Below, in pieces: positions 40,566 to 49,167 of a DNA stretch of 64,000 nucleotides (the stretch's first letter is position 1; each line of letters begins with the position of its first letter). The position numbers were made by a program, and so were the translations under genes. The notes under the pieces are model-generated. The model worked only from the letters and a program-made list of their open reading frames with translations. It ran no database searches and was not told where the DNA came from. This stretch comes from Bacillota bacterium. GTDB taxonomy: Bacteria; Bacillota; Proteinivoracia; UBA4975. The stretch spans positions 1-64,000 of the forward strand of contig JAAYIH010000046.1 of the NCBI GenBank assembly GCA_012523545.1, written 5' to 3'.

Positions 40566-40936
40566 TAGAACCGGCCCCGGCGATGGTGAAATCCCGGATG
40601 TATATCCTTCAAAACAGGCAGCTCCTCTGTGGCAAAGGCCCGGATGTTTTCCTCCAGGGAATCCCCTTGGGTTTTGTAAATCTTGATGTTTGCCGCCTGC
40701 AGTACCAAAGCAGCATTGTTCCCGCACCTGGGAGTGAGCAGAGCCTGCACATCCTGGTCGACAATCCACTGGGCTGCCCTGATTCCCGCTCCGCCCTGGG
40801 CGGCGGCGGCGTCATTTTTAAAAAACCGGGCCTCTTCGGTCTCGGTGTCGTAGATAAGGAAATAGGGCGCTCTGCCAAAGGACTGGCAGACGCTGGTTTG
40901 CATAGAACTGCCATCGACCGGTACAGCCAATTTCAT
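40565..40936 (-). CDS. NifX/NifB-type cofactor-binding family protein, 123 aa
   Basis: The fold is the same as the operon's last gene: MKLAVPVDGSSMQTSVCQSFGRAPYFLIYD, then VDQDVQALLTPRCGNNAALVLQAANIKIY. It has cysteines in place of the second family member's histidine, and lacks the His-rich tail. It is coupled to the MinD-ferredoxin copy 1 and starts one base before the end of the DUF134 gene. It may carry a bound cluster for the two ATPases. Confidence 0.85.
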   Translation of the reverse strand: MKLAVPVDGSSMQTSVCQSFGRAPYFLIYDTETEEARFFKNDAAAAQGGAGIRAAQWIVDQDVQALLTPRCGNNAALVLQAANIKIYKTQGDSLEENIRAFATEELPVLKDIHPGFHHRRGRF

Positions 40937-41344
40937 TTATTCATCCTCCTCCCTCGCCTTACTCATGGCCAGCGGAGTGGGTCCGCCTTGCCGGCGGCCC
41001 CGGCCCCGCCCGCGCCGGCAGGCCCTGTGCCGGCAAAAAGGATGCTGCCCATCGCAGAGGGTGTAGTCGCCGCCCTCGATGACGAGCACCCGGCCCTCTA
41101 CCAGGGCCAGGGCCAGTTTCTTCCTGGCCGCAGCGTAAATGCCCTGGACGGTGGTGCGCGCCACATTCATCTGTTGGGCACACTCTTCCTGGGTCAAGCC
41201 GTCCAAATCGATAAGCCTGATGGTCTCGTATTCGTCCACCAACATAGTAACGGTCCCATTCCTGTCCGCCGGCACATCCAGAGGGCCAAATACTTTGCGT
41301 TCCGGCATAGCGCAAATATGTCTCCACTTACGCGGCCGCGGCAC
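40937..41344 (-). CDS. DUF134 family DNA-binding protein, 135 aa
   Basis: The family start MPRPRKWRHICAMPERKVFGP is followed by a sigma-70-region-4-like helix-turn-helix (VDEYETIRLIDLDGLTQEECAQQMNVARTTVQGIYAAARKKLA). The basic cysteine-rich tail (CRHRACRRGRGRGRRQ) may bind metal or DNA. In anaerobes DUF134 genes sit next to MinD-ferredoxin and NifX-like genes, as here, and it is the obvious candidate regulator of the operon and its palindromes. The GTG start follows GGGGAGGG. Confidence 0.88.
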   Translation of the reverse strand: MPRPRKWRHICAMPERKVFGPLDVPADRNGTVTMLVDEYETIRLIDLDGLTQEECAQQMNVARTTVQGIYAAARKKLALALVEGRVLVIEGGDYTLCDGQHPFCRHRACRRGRGRGRRQGGPTPLAMSKAREEDE

Positions 41345-41360
41345 GGTTATCCCTCCCCAC

Positions 41361-41398
41361 GCCGTGTAACAGGGGGTTTCCCCCCCCTGTTACACGGC
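41361..41398 (-). other. Very stable hairpin between the DUF5320 and DUF134 genes
   Basis: A perfect 16-bp stem (GCCGTGTAACAGGGGG and its complement) with a 6-base loop spans the DUF5320 stop codon (41390-41392) and ends 17 bases before the DUF134 start. There is no following T-run on the minus strand. It may be an mRNA processing or polarity element setting DUF5320 higher than DUF134, not a plain terminator. Confidence 0.7.
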
Positions 41399-41650
41399 TT
41401 CGTCGGCACTGTCATCCTCCAGTTGCTTTTCAATAAACTCCAGTCTTTGTCTCAGGGCTTGCCTTTCTGCTTCCAGCATTTCCCGGGTCGGTTTGAGCGC
41501 ACCGGGCGTCGCAAACCTGCGGAAACCGCGGCCATGCCCGCCCCACCGGCAGCCAAAGCCGTACAGGGGATAGCCGCCGGCGCAGTAACCCAAACCTCTG
41601 CCTGTCCTGGGTCCGTAGCCCCAGGGTCCGGTTCCGTCTCTGCCGGGCAC
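41390..41650 (-). CDS. DUF5320 family protein, 86 aa
   Basis: Glycine-, tyrosine- and arginine-rich head (PGRDGTGPWGYGPRTGRGLGYC...) and a coiled-coil tail (TREMLEAERQALRQRLEFIEKQLEDD). This composition is typical of DUF5320 proteins found beside MinD-ferredoxin/NifX-like clusters. The GTG at 41650 with AAGGAGGTG before it is used; upstream in-frame ATGs lack a ribosome site. First gene of the operon. Confidence 0.85.
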   Translation of the reverse strand: MPGRDGTGPWGYGPRTGRGLGYCAGGYPLYGFGCRWGGHGRGFRRFATPGALKPTREMLEAERQALRQRLEFIEKQLEDDSADEAV

Positions 41651-41677
41651 TGAAAACACCTCCTTAATAAACATTAT

Positions 41678-41730
41678 TGACATATGCCATTTAACTACTT
41701 TTAGTATACCAAGTTTATGACATATGTCAA
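41678..41730 (-). promoter_or_regulatory. Promoter of the DUF5320-DUF134-MinD-Mrp operon with two palindromes
   Basis: Minus-strand TTGACA (41725-41730), 16-base spacer, TATACT (41703-41708). A perfect 12-bp palindrome TGACATATGTCA (41718-41729) overlaps the -35 box. A second copy TGACATATGCCA (41678-41689) lies in the early leader. Binding both would block transcription. Confidence 0.75.
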
Positions 41731-41746
41731 TAACCTTCTATGTATT

Positions 41747-42895
41747 TTATACATGCCGGAGGGCATCGATGGGGTTGAGACGGCTGGCTTTGCGGGCTGG
41801 CATCCAGCCAAAGAGCACGCCCACCACTGCCGAAAACCCCACCGCCGCAATCACCGTCGTTGCGCTGAAGCGAAAGGGTATGCCGATGAACCATGAACCG
41901 GCACAGGCAATCAACAGACCCATCACAATGCCCGCCAAACCGCCGCCCAGGGAGAGAATGACCGATTCTGTGAGGAACTGGATTTGGATTTGGACGGGTT
42001 CCGCGCCCAGGGCCTTGCGCAGGCCGATTTCGGTGGTCCGTTCGGTTACCGAAACCAGCATCATGTTCATGATGCCGATGCCGCCCACCACCAGGGATAT
42101 GGAAGCAATTCCTGCCAGCAGCAGGGAAAGGATGCGGGTGACATCTTTCATTACGTCCAGGGCGTCCTGCATGTTAAAGATGGAATAGGCCTGTTCCCGG
42201 TAATTGAAGGATTCCAGCAGCACCGCCTCCACCTGGCCGATAATTTCGTCGGCCCTGGCGACGTCGGCCATGTGCACCTCGACACTGGATACGGTGCGCA
42301 CGCCCAGAGTCTTCATGGCCGCTGTGTATGGAATGAACACGGCTTTGTTGGTGGAGCCTAGGGCAAAGCCGCCGGAGGGGGCCAGCAGGCCCACAACGGT
42401 GTAGGTACTGCCCCCTATGCGCAGGCTCCGGCCCAGCGGGTTTTGTCCATAAAAGAGTTCCCGGGCAATATCGCTGCCGATGACGGCCACCCGGTTGGCG
42501 CCGTCCACGTCCAGGGCGTTGATGGCCCGGCCGGCGGAAATTTGCACCGGCCGCTCCCGGAAATACAACTCGTTCTTGCCCTGCACCATTGCTTCCAGCA
42601 CTTTGTCGCGGTGGGAAACGGAGACATAGCCCGAGATTGTGGGCGAAACGCCGCGGACGTCGGCAATTGCCTCCAACCGGTCCAGGTCATTGGCGCTGAG
42701 CCCCGGCTTCAGCGGCGTCCCCCGGGCTTGAACGGTGAGGATGTTGGCGCCAAGGGATGATATTTCGTCGGTGATGGCGCCGGTGGCACCCTGGACGATG
42801 GTAATCAGGGCAATGATGGAAGCCACCCCGATGACGATGCCCAGCATGGTCAGCGCCGAACGCAGCTTGTTGTTGACGATGTTAGCCCAGGACAT
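41747..42895 (-). CDS. MacB-type ABC permease, about 382 aa
   Basis: After an N-terminal helix (NNKLRSALTMLGIVIGVASIIALI), a large extracytoplasmic domain spans about residues 50-265. Three C-terminal helices follow, with ISLVVGGIGIMNMMLVSVTERTTEIGLRKALGA, the FtsX/MacB signature. With the upstream adaptor and ATPase it forms a tripartite-style exporter. The start is uncertain: the ATG at 42895 is used, but GGGGAGGTGG lies farther upstream with a CTG at 42916 correctly spaced, which gives the expected N-terminus. It overlaps the ATPase gene. Confidence 0.88.
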   Translation of the reverse strand: MSWANIVNNKLRSALTMLGIVIGVASIIALITIVQGATGAITDEISSLGANILTVQARGTPLKPGLSANDLDRLEAIADVRGVSPTISGYVSVSHRDKVLEAMVQGKNELYFRERPVQISAGRAINALDVDGANRVAVIGSDIARELFYGQNPLGRSLRIGGSTYTVVGLLAPSGGFALGSTNKAVFIPYTAAMKTLGVRTVSSVEVHMADVARADEIIGQVEAVLLESFNYREQAYSIFNMQDALDVMKDVTRILSLLLAGIASISLVVGGIGIMNMMLVSVTERTTEIGLRKALGAEPVQIQIQFLTESVILSLGGGLAGIVMGLLIACAGSWFIGIPFRFSATTVIAAVGFSAVVGVLFGWMPARKASRLNPIDALRHV

Positions 42896-43601
42896 CAATA
42901 TGCTCTCTTTGACCAGCCAAGTCCACCTCCCCCGGAAAGAGTCTGCCGTCGACAATGCGCAGTATCTTCCTGGCATACCCGGCCACCTGCGCATCGTGGG
43001 TGATAACCACCACCGTCCTGCCGTCGGCATTGAGTTCCTGAAACAGGGCCATTATCTGTTGCCCCGTCTTCTGGTCCAGCGCCCCCGTAGGTTCATCGGC
43101 CAGGATTAGGGCGGGATCCGTCACCAGGCTGCGGGCGATGGCCACCCGTTGCTGCTGCCCGCCCGAAAGCTGGTTGGGGTAATTGTACACCTTGTCCTGC
43201 AACCCCACCCGCTCCAAAACCGCCAGGGCCAGTTCTCTGCGCCGCCGCCTGGGCAACCCGGCATAAATCAAGGGTAACTCCACATTTTCCAGGGCGTTGA
43301 GCCTGGGCAACAGCTGGAAGGACTGAAAGACAAAACCGATCTCCCTGTTCCGCACCCGCGCCAGCTGCGCCTCAGTCATGGCGGCCACATCACGGCCCCC
43401 CAATATGTACCGGCCCCCGGTGGGTACGTCGAGGCAGCCGATTATGTTCATCAGGGTGGACTTGCCTGCTCCCGACGGCCCCAGGATGGCAATGAAATCG
43501 CCGCGGCAAATGGTCAAATTTACGTTGTCCAGCACCACCTGCTCCTGCCCGCCCAGACGGTAACACTTGACTATATCCTTCAACCTGAGAATTTCCTGCA
43601 T
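42882..43601 (-). CDS. MacB-type ABC transporter ATPase (LolD-like), 239 aa
   Basis: Walker [11 protein letters not shown]-loop [20 protein letters not shown], signature LSGGQQQR and Walker [13 protein letters not shown] are complete. The sequence fits the LolD/MacB ATPase family. The ATG at 43601 with GGGAG upstream is chosen over the TTG at 43622. It lies between adaptor and permease genes in the operon. Confidence 0.93.
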   Translation of the reverse strand: MQEILRLKDIVKCYRLGGQEQVVLDNVNLTICRGDFIAILGPSGAGKSTLMNIIGCLDVPTGGRYILGGRDVAAMTEAQLARVRNREIGFVFQSFQLLPRLNALENVELPLIYAGLPRRRRRELALAVLERVGLQDKVYNYPNQLSGGQQQRVAIARSLVTDPALILADEPTGALDQKTGQQIMALFQELNADGRTVVVITHDAQVAGYARKILRIVDGRLFPGEVDLAGQREHIDVLG

Positions 43602-43618
43602 CTCGCGCTCCCTGACTG

Positions 43619-44485
43619 TCAATCCCGGGCGCCGACGTGCAAATCCCGGAAGTCAAAGGACTTGTTTTCCCGGGGCACGATGACGACATCGTCGGGGGAC
43701 AACCCGTCAATTACTTCCACCACCATGCCGTCGTTGACGCCCAGGGTCAGCGGCCGCTTTTCCCTGCCCCTGCCCTTGACCAGGACATAGGGCAGATTCT
43801 TTTCGTCGAAACGGATGACCGCCATGGGCAGGGTCAGGACACCCCGGACACTTTGGTTTTCCACCCGGGCTTCGGCGGACATGCCAATGCGCACGTCGGC
43901 GTCGGCCTCCAGGGCGATGATGGCTTCAAAGACCGTGACCCCGTTGACATTGACCCCCTCCCGGGCTATATCCACCACCGTGCCCGGCACCTCTTTGTCC
44001 AGGGCGTGAATGGTGACCACCGTCTCCATGCCTTCCGCCAGGGCTGGCAAATCGTACTCGTCCACCAGCGCCCGCAGCCGCAAGCTGGAGTAGTCGATGA
44101 TGCTCACCAGCTTTTCCCCGGGCATGACCTGTGCTTTTTCCTGGACAAAGACATGGCTGACTTCGCCGGCAATGGATGCCCGGATGGCCGGTCCGGTTCC
44201 GGCAACCAACAGGATGTCGCCCCTGGCCACCTGTTGCCCCGGCGCGACGTAGATGTCGCGCACCTGCATCATCCTGTCGGCCACCACCAGCTCGCGCACT
44301 CCTGCCTCCACCGTGCCCGAAAAACTGTAGTAGGTAGTGATATCCCCCACCGCCGGAAAAACCTCCTGAACCGCCGGTGCCCGGCTGTTCAGCAGGCCGT
44401 ACACCAAGACGCCGGCGCCCAGGAACGCCGCAACGCCCAGGATAATGATGGTTTTTGTGCCTGTTTTTCTTGCCGCCAAATTCAT
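43619..44485 (-). CDS. Membrane fusion/adaptor protein (MacA-like), 288 aa
   Basis: An N-terminal membrane anchor (TIIILGVAAFLGAGVLVYGLL) is followed by a barrel-sandwich hybrid (VADRMMQVRDIYVAPGQQVARGDILLV and ASIAGEVSHVFVQEKAQVMPGEKLVSI) and a beta-barrel. It lacks the long coiled-coil hairpin of Gram-negative MacA, as is usual in Bacillota. It would sit outside the membrane and couple substrate to the permease. Start at 44485 (ATG) or 44488 (GTG). First gene of the exporter operon, with the shared palindrome upstream. Confidence 0.88.
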   Translation of the reverse strand: MNLAARKTGTKTIIILGVAAFLGAGVLVYGLLNSRAPAVQEVFPAVGDITTYYSFSGTVEAGVRELVVADRMMQVRDIYVAPGQQVARGDILLVAGTGPAIRASIAGEVSHVFVQEKAQVMPGEKLVSIIDYSSLRLRALVDEYDLPALAEGMETVVTIHALDKEVPGTVVDIAREGVNVNGVTVFEAIIALEADADVRIGMSAEARVENQSVRGVLTLPMAVIRFDEKNLPYVLVKGRGREKRPLTLGVNDGMVVEVIDGLSPDDVVIVPRENKSFDFRDLHVGARD

Positions 44486-44517
44486 CACCCTCGCCTTATA
44501 TCATCTCCCAACCGGGA

Positions 44518-44529
44518 TGACATATGCCA
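44518..44529. promoter_or_regulatory. Palindromic site upstream of the exporter operon, same as at 41678-41689
   Basis: TGACATATGCCA is identical to the leader copy upstream of the DUF5320-DUF134 operon and one base from the perfect palindrome there. It lies 33 bases before the adaptor start. A minus-strand GATATA 17-20 bases downstream could be the -10. A shared regulator is likely. Confidence 0.6.
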
Positions 44530-44576
44530 AAAGCCGCAAATGGCGCAGCAGCAAATTTCTGCCATGGCAGGACGCC

Positions 44577-44618
44577 AAAACCAATGGCCGCCGGCTCATG
44601 CCGGCGGCCATTGGTTTG
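44577..44618. terminator. Strong terminator after the CzcD-type gene
   Basis: AAACCAATGGCCGCCGGC and its complement form an 18-bp stem with a short loop, followed by TTTGG on the minus strand. Confidence 0.85.
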
Positions 44619-44633
44619 CCATATACCGTCCCG

Positions 44634-45536
44634 TCAACAGGACCGGCTTTCACAGTCTTCGCTGGCGAAGTCAATCTCCAGGGTGACGTGTTCAATGCCC
44701 CTGGCCCTGATGAGGTTTTTAACCTCCCGCTTGATGTCAATCAGCTCATCCCGCCGGATGTCGTCGGGCAGGACGATGTGGGTGCTGAGCAGGTTGCGTT
44801 GCCCTTCCAGCGACCAGATATGGGTGTGGTGCACCGACTCCACCCTGGTCTTGGCCACGATTTCTTCCTCGATTTCCCTGATGGACAGATTGTCGGGCAC
44901 CCCCTGAAAGAGAATGCGGAACACTTGCCTGATATTGCCCGCCACGTGGTAGAGGATGTACAGGGTGATGGCCAGCGAAAGGATGGGGTCCAGCACCGGA
45001 ATGTCCACGAAGATCATGACGGCGCTGGCAATGAGGATGACCGCCCAGCCCAGGACGTCTTCCATGAGGTGCCAGAACACGACCCTCTCATTGAGGGATT
45101 TGCCCTTCCGCAATCGCAGCACGGCAAGCCCGTTGATGACAATGCCCAAAACGGCAATGGCCAGCATGCCCCGGGAATTGACCGGTTCCGGCTTGAAAAC
45201 CCGGGGTATTACATTGACCAGGATGAGGATTGAGCCTCCCACCAGGATGAAGCTGTTGATCAGCGCCCCCAACAAAGAAAAACGCGCATAGCCAAAGGTA
45301 TATTTTTCGTCGGGGCCGCGCTGGGAATATTTCTCCAGAAACCAGGCCACCCCCAAAGACAGGGAATCGCCCAAATCGTGGAGGGCATCGGAAATGATGG
45401 CCATACTGTTGGTCCAGATTCCGCCTGCAATTTCCACCGCCGTAAACAGCAGGTTGAGGAAAAAGGCGGTGCGAATGTTGCCCTCGCTGTTGCCATGGTG
45501 ATGGCTATGATGTGCGTGGTTGTGCTTATGCGACAT
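44634..45536 (-). CDS. CzcD-type cation diffusion facilitator (zinc/cobalt exporter), 300 aa
   Basis: The histidine-rich head HKHNHAHHSHHHGN binds metal. Six helices follow, with SMAIISDALHDLGDSLSLG and HLMEDVLGWAVILIASAVM carrying the H-x3-D and D-x3-D metal sites, which favours zinc. The cytoplasmic domain ends with HVTLEIDFASEDCESRSC. GAGGTGAAAG precedes the ATG. It differs from the first CDF transporter of the window, being the classic CzcD group. Confidence 0.94.
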   Translation of the reverse strand: MSHKHNHAHHSHHHGNSEGNIRTAFFLNLLFTAVEIAGGIWTNSMAIISDALHDLGDSLSLGVAWFLEKYSQRGPDEKYTFGYARFSLLGALINSFILVGGSILILVNVIPRVFKPEPVNSRGMLAIAVLGIVINGLAVLRLRKGKSLNERVVFWHLMEDVLGWAVILIASAVMIFVDIPVLDPILSLAITLYILYHVAGNIRQVFRILFQGVPDNLSIREIEEEIVAKTRVESVHHTHIWSLEGQRNLLSTHIVLPDDIRRDELIDIKREVKNLIRARGIEHVTLEIDFASEDCESRSC

Positions 45537-45560
45537 TCTTTCACCTCGACAGCATTGTGC

Positions 45561-46202
45561 TCAAACAGATACTCCCGCCTCAGCCCGCCGCGCCCTGACG
45601 GCGGCGCCGATGGCCGCTTCCAGGGCCCGGGCGATGACCGGCACAGGCAGAGACGGCGGCGGTGAAGGCTTGCCGGCCGCCTGACTAATGTCATAGGGCA
45701 CGTGGATAAAACCGCCCTGCATTTGGGGCCAGCGTTTGTCAATCCAGTACAGCAAGTGGTACATGACGTCGTTGCATACATAAGTGCCGGCACTGTAGGA
45801 CAGCACCGCCGGAATTCCCTGCGCCCGTATGGCTTCTGCCATGGCCCGGGTGGGCAGGTTGCTGAAATAAGCTGCCGGGCCGTCGGCCATAATCGGCTCG
45901 TCGGCGGGCGCGTTGCCGCTGTTGTCGGGCATGGCAGCATCCCGGAGGTTGACGGCCACCCTTTCTACGGCAACGGCCGCCCGTCCGCCGGCCTGGCCGA
46001 CGCAGATGGTAATCTCCGGGCGGTGAACTGCAACCAGTTGCGCCAGCACTTCGGCCCCCCGGCCGAACAGGACTGGCAACTGGGCTTTGACAATATTTGC
46101 CCCTTCTATTTGGTCGGGAAGGATCTCCACAGCCTCCCAGGCGGGGTTAATCTTCTCCCCGCCAAAGGGGGCGAAGCCGGTAATAAGTACCTGCACAGCC
46201 AT
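45561..46202 (-). CDS. pcp: Pyroglutamyl-peptidase I, 213 aa
   Basis: This cysteine peptidase removes N-terminal pyroglutamate in the cytoplasm. The family start VLITGFAPFGGEKINPAWEAV is clear. The triad is visible: E in VERVAVNLRDA, C in SYSAGTYVCNDVMYHLLY and H in GGFIHVPY. Length is normal. GAGAGGAAG precedes the ATG. Its stop is 24 bases before the CzcD gene, so the two may be co-transcribed. Confidence 0.95.
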   Translation of the reverse strand: MAVQVLITGFAPFGGEKINPAWEAVEILPDQIEGANIVKAQLPVLFGRGAEVLAQLVAVHRPEITICVGQAGGRAAVAVERVAVNLRDAAMPDNSGNAPADEPIMADGPAAYFSNLPTRAMAEAIRAQGIPAVLSYSAGTYVCNDVMYHLLYWIDKRWPQMQGGFIHVPYDISQAAGKPSPPPSLPVPVIARALEAAIGAAVRARRAEAGVSV

Positions 46203-46244
46203 CTTCCTCTCAGCCGTATGTTATTTCGCAGGCAGCGTTGCGGA

Positions 46245-47438
46245 TCAGAAACCGGCCTCGGTTTCGGCAGCCTGGTTTCCCCGGTTGCGCTCCGTCAACG
46301 CCTGCAGCAAATCGAAAAACAATTTAATGGACATGTGCCGGCGGGGATTAAAGGTGAAGCGGTACTTGGTCTTGCCCACGTAAAACTCAGCCATATCCTC
46401 AAAGGTCAGGCTGAGACTTGCGATTCTGTCCACGGCAATGGACTCGCCCGCGTCCTTGTCTGCCCACACCACGGCGTCGGGGGTAAAGGTCATGTCCACC
46501 GTGCGCCTTTCCCTGGCCCCGCTGACGATATCTTTCTTTTCCAGGGCCACGCCCCGGTTGGCAAAGGAAAACCCTTCGGCAACGATGCGGGGCAGGTGAC
46601 CGCGCTGCCACTGGTTCCAGGTCACGGTATCGGCGAAATCCCGGCAGCCCAGAATATCCCCGTATTCATTGTATATGTATTCCGACTTGCACCTGGTGCA
46701 GTGAAACTTGTCGCCCTGGGAAACCAATGAATCCTCGGCCTGGCAATGGGGACAGAGGTAGAGCAGCCGCTCTATGTGTTCGGCCAGGTTTTTGCCCGGA
46801 AAAGGAATGCGTACCCTGGCCTGCCAGGCGTACTCGTTATAAGCCAGCTTGTCGACCAGTCCGGCGTAGATTTCCTCTGCCGATTTTTCCCGGACTGCTT
46901 CCCTGCTGAACAGCTGTTTTATCTCCACCACCATTTTGCCGCGGCGGGGAAAGTCAGCCCACCGGGGCCTGCTCAGATAACCGCCTTTGTAAAAAATTCC
47001 GTAGACGGGGATCCTGAGCAATTTAATCAGTTTGGCAGTGGCGGGAACCAGCCGGTCGGTGGCGCCGTCCCAGTTGCGTCCGCCTTCGGGATACAGGCCC
47101 ACGGGGCGGCCGGCCTGGACATGGCGCACCAGCCGGCGAATGGACTTGGCATCACTGCGGTTCTTGGCAAAGGGTATGCTTTCCACCAGGGCCAGCAGGA
47201 ACCTCTTGATCAGGCTGTCCTGGTTGGCATCCCCGGCAATGAATCGGACCAGGCGGTTGGCGCACATGTTGCCGATGACGGGGTCCAGATTGGTGACGTG
47301 ATGCCCCAGCAACAAGTACGGCTCCCGCACCTCCCTGAGGGGATTGGCCTCCACCGAGATGTTGAAAAGTCTCCTCAGATACCAGCTTACCGGCGGCTTC
47401 AAAACGTAGTAAAGCACCTCTCCGTGCGTAAGACGCAT
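46245..47438 (-). CDS. Acyltransferase (PlsC-like) fused to a zinc ribbon and a PH-like tail, 397 aa
   Basis: Residues about 15-215 are a glycerolipid acyltransferase domain: the H-x4-D box is HHVTNLD and the second block is YPEGGRNWDG. Residues about 225-260 carry a zinc ribbon (CPHC...CTRC). The rest is a beta-rich region resembling a PH or GRAM domain. The composite architecture is unusual; it may be an acyl transfer enzyme for 1-acylglycerol-phosphate or a related lipid, with added regulation. GGGGAGGCGG precedes the ATG. Confidence 0.82.
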   Translation of the reverse strand: MRLTHGEVLYYVLKPPVSWYLRRLFNISVEANPLREVREPYLLLGHHVTNLDPVIGNMCANRLVRFIAGDANQDSLIKRFLLALVESIPFAKNRSDAKSIRRLVRHVQAGRPVGLYPEGGRNWDGATDRLVPATAKLIKLLRIPVYGIFYKGGYLSRPRWADFPRRGKMVVEIKQLFSREAVREKSAEEIYAGLVDKLAYNEYAWQARVRIPFPGKNLAEHIERLLYLCPHCQAEDSLVSQGDKFHCTRCKSEYIYNEYGDILGCRDFADTVTWNQWQRGHLPRIVAEGFSFANRGVALEKKDIVSGARERRTVDMTFTPDAVVWADKDAGESIAVDRIASLSLTFEDMAEFYVGKTKYRFTFNPRRHMSIKLFFDLLQALTERNRGNQAAETEAGF

Positions 47439-47518
47439 GTCTCCGCCTCCCCTAACACATAAGGTTGTAATAGTATTTTAGCACAACATCTGTGCACTGA
47501 CACCGCCTGTTAACAAAA

Positions 47519-47536
47519 ACCTCCCCGCGGGGAGGT
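47519..47536 (-). terminator. Terminator of the cardiolipin synthase gene
   Basis: ACCTCCCC-GC-GGGGAGGT followed by TTTTG on the minus strand. Confidence 0.85.
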
Positions 47537-47544
47537 CGGCCTGC

Positions 47545-49077
47545 TTACATTAACGGGGCAAATATTCTCAGGATGTCCTGAATGAGGCGGAGGAAGGCGT
47601 TGCCGCAACAGTCTTCCATGGTGATGCGCTGGCTCTTGGCCAGGATTTCCAGAAAATCCTCTTTGACCTCGGCCACCGCCCGCGCTTTATACATCCACAC
47701 GGCGCACTCAAAGTGGAGATAGAGGCTGCGGTAATCCAGGTTGATGGTGCCGACGACGGCGATTTTGTCGTCGGCCACAAAGGTCTTGGCGTGGTTAAAG
47801 CCCTGGGAATACTCGTATATCTTGACGCCGGCGGCAATCAATTCCCGGTAATAGGAGCGGGTGGTCAAGTGTACCAGCTTTTTGTCGCCCTGGCGGGGGG
47901 TGACAATACGCACATCCACTCCGCTCTTGGCTGCCTGCTTGAGGGCTGTGAGCATGACCTCGTCGATGATGAGGTAGGGGGTACTGATGTAGACGTATTC
48001 CCGGGCGCCGGAGATGATTTCCAGGTAGACGTATTCGCCCACGTATTCGTTGTCCATGGGGCTGTCGGCGTACGGCAGCACCCAGCCGTCGGAAGGGACG
48101 GGGCAGGGTTGTCCCTGCCAGGGGCGGAATTTGCTGTAATCCTCCCGGGTTCCGGTGGCCAAAGCCCACATCTGCAGGAACATCAGGGTCAGGCTCCACA
48201 CCGCCTCGCCCCGGATCATGATGGCCGAGTCTTTCCAGTGTCCGAAGCGCTCGACGGCGTTGATGTACTCATCGGCCAGGTTGACGCCGCCGGTAAAGGC
48301 CACTTCTCCGTCGATGACGGCAATTTTGCGGTGGTCCCGGTTGTTTTGCAGCGTGGAGATTACCGGCCTGTACTTGTTAAAAACGGCGCTTTTTATGCCG
48401 TACTCGGCCAGTATTTTGGGATAATTGGCGGGCAGGCGCAACATGCAGCCCATGTCGTCATACAGGAAGCGGACCTCCACTCCCTCTTTGGCCTTTTTCT
48501 TGAGGATCTCCAAAATGGAGTCCCACATCAGCCCCTCCTGCACTATGAAGTACTCCAGGAAAATATAGCGCCGGGCCTTTTCCAGTTCTTCCTTCAGTTT
48601 GGCGAACTTCTCTTCCCCCAGGCTGAGGTAGAAGGTCTCGGTATTGCGATAGAGGGGGAATCCCACCCAGTTTTGCAGGTAGCGGGCGGTACGCAGGATT
48701 TCCCCGTTCTCGGCCTCGGCTGCGGGGAGACAGTCTTCCCGGGGAGCAAAGAGGGGCCGCGTTTCCTCGACAATTTGCCTGAACCTGGCTTTGGCCTTTC
48801 TGGTGGTGGACTGAAAGGTAAACAGCAGGTAGAACAGTCCCCCAAAAACCGGGAAGGCGAGGATGAGGATGACCCAGGACAGTTTGTACGCAGGCTTGTC
48901 CTCGCGGTTGAAAATATACAGGGCCACGCCCAAACTGACGACGGTCAGTATGGCGGTGACCAGCTCAAAGCGCTGGCTGGAGGAAATCACCAGGACAACC
49001 AGCAGCGTAATTTGCAACAATATCAGGATTGAAACAAGGACGGGCTGGGAAAAGAGTACTCCGAGTTTTTTTAGCAC
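47545..49077 (-). CDS. cls: Cardiolipin synthase, 510 aa
   Basis: Two N-terminal helices (LVSILILLQITLLVVLVI and WVILILAFPVFGGLFYLLF) are followed by two phospholipase D domains with HKD motifs: HRKIAVIDGEVAFTGGVNLADEYIN and HAKTFVADDKIAVVGTINLDYRS. This is the standard bacterial ClsA layout, joining two phosphatidylglycerols. The start is GTG at 49077 after AAGGGGGG. A single-gene unit. Confidence 0.94.
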   Translation of the reverse strand: MLKKLGVLFSQPVLVSILILLQITLLVVLVISSSQRFELVTAILTVVSLGVALYIFNREDKPAYKLSWVILILAFPVFGGLFYLLFTFQSTTRKAKARFRQIVEETRPLFAPREDCLPAAEAENGEILRTARYLQNWVGFPLYRNTETFYLSLGEEKFAKLKEELEKARRYIFLEYFIVQEGLMWDSILEILKKKAKEGVEVRFLYDDMGCMLRLPANYPKILAEYGIKSAVFNKYRPVISTLQNNRDHRKIAVIDGEVAFTGGVNLADEYINAVERFGHWKDSAIMIRGEAVWSLTLMFLQMWALATGTREDYSKFRPWQGQPCPVPSDGWVLPYADSPMDNEYVGEYVYLEIISGAREYVYISTPYLIIDEVMLTALKQAAKSGVDVRIVTPRQGDKKLVHLTTRSYYRELIAAGVKIYEYSQGFNHAKTFVADDKIAVVGTINLDYRSLYLHFECAVWMYKARAVAEVKEDFLEILAKSQRITMEDCCGNAFLRLIQDILRIFAPLM

Positions 49078-49167
49078 TGCACTTCCCCCCTTCTCAGAAA
49101 GCAGAGGCTAATTGCTGCATTATATTGCGCCGGGAAAACAAGGTTTGCTTCCCGGCCCGCCGGCGGC

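Noticed and set aside
37688-40936. Nitrogenase-related genes
   Set aside because: Two NifX/NifB-like proteins are present, but no nifH, nifD or nifK; this family is common in non-fixing anaerobes.
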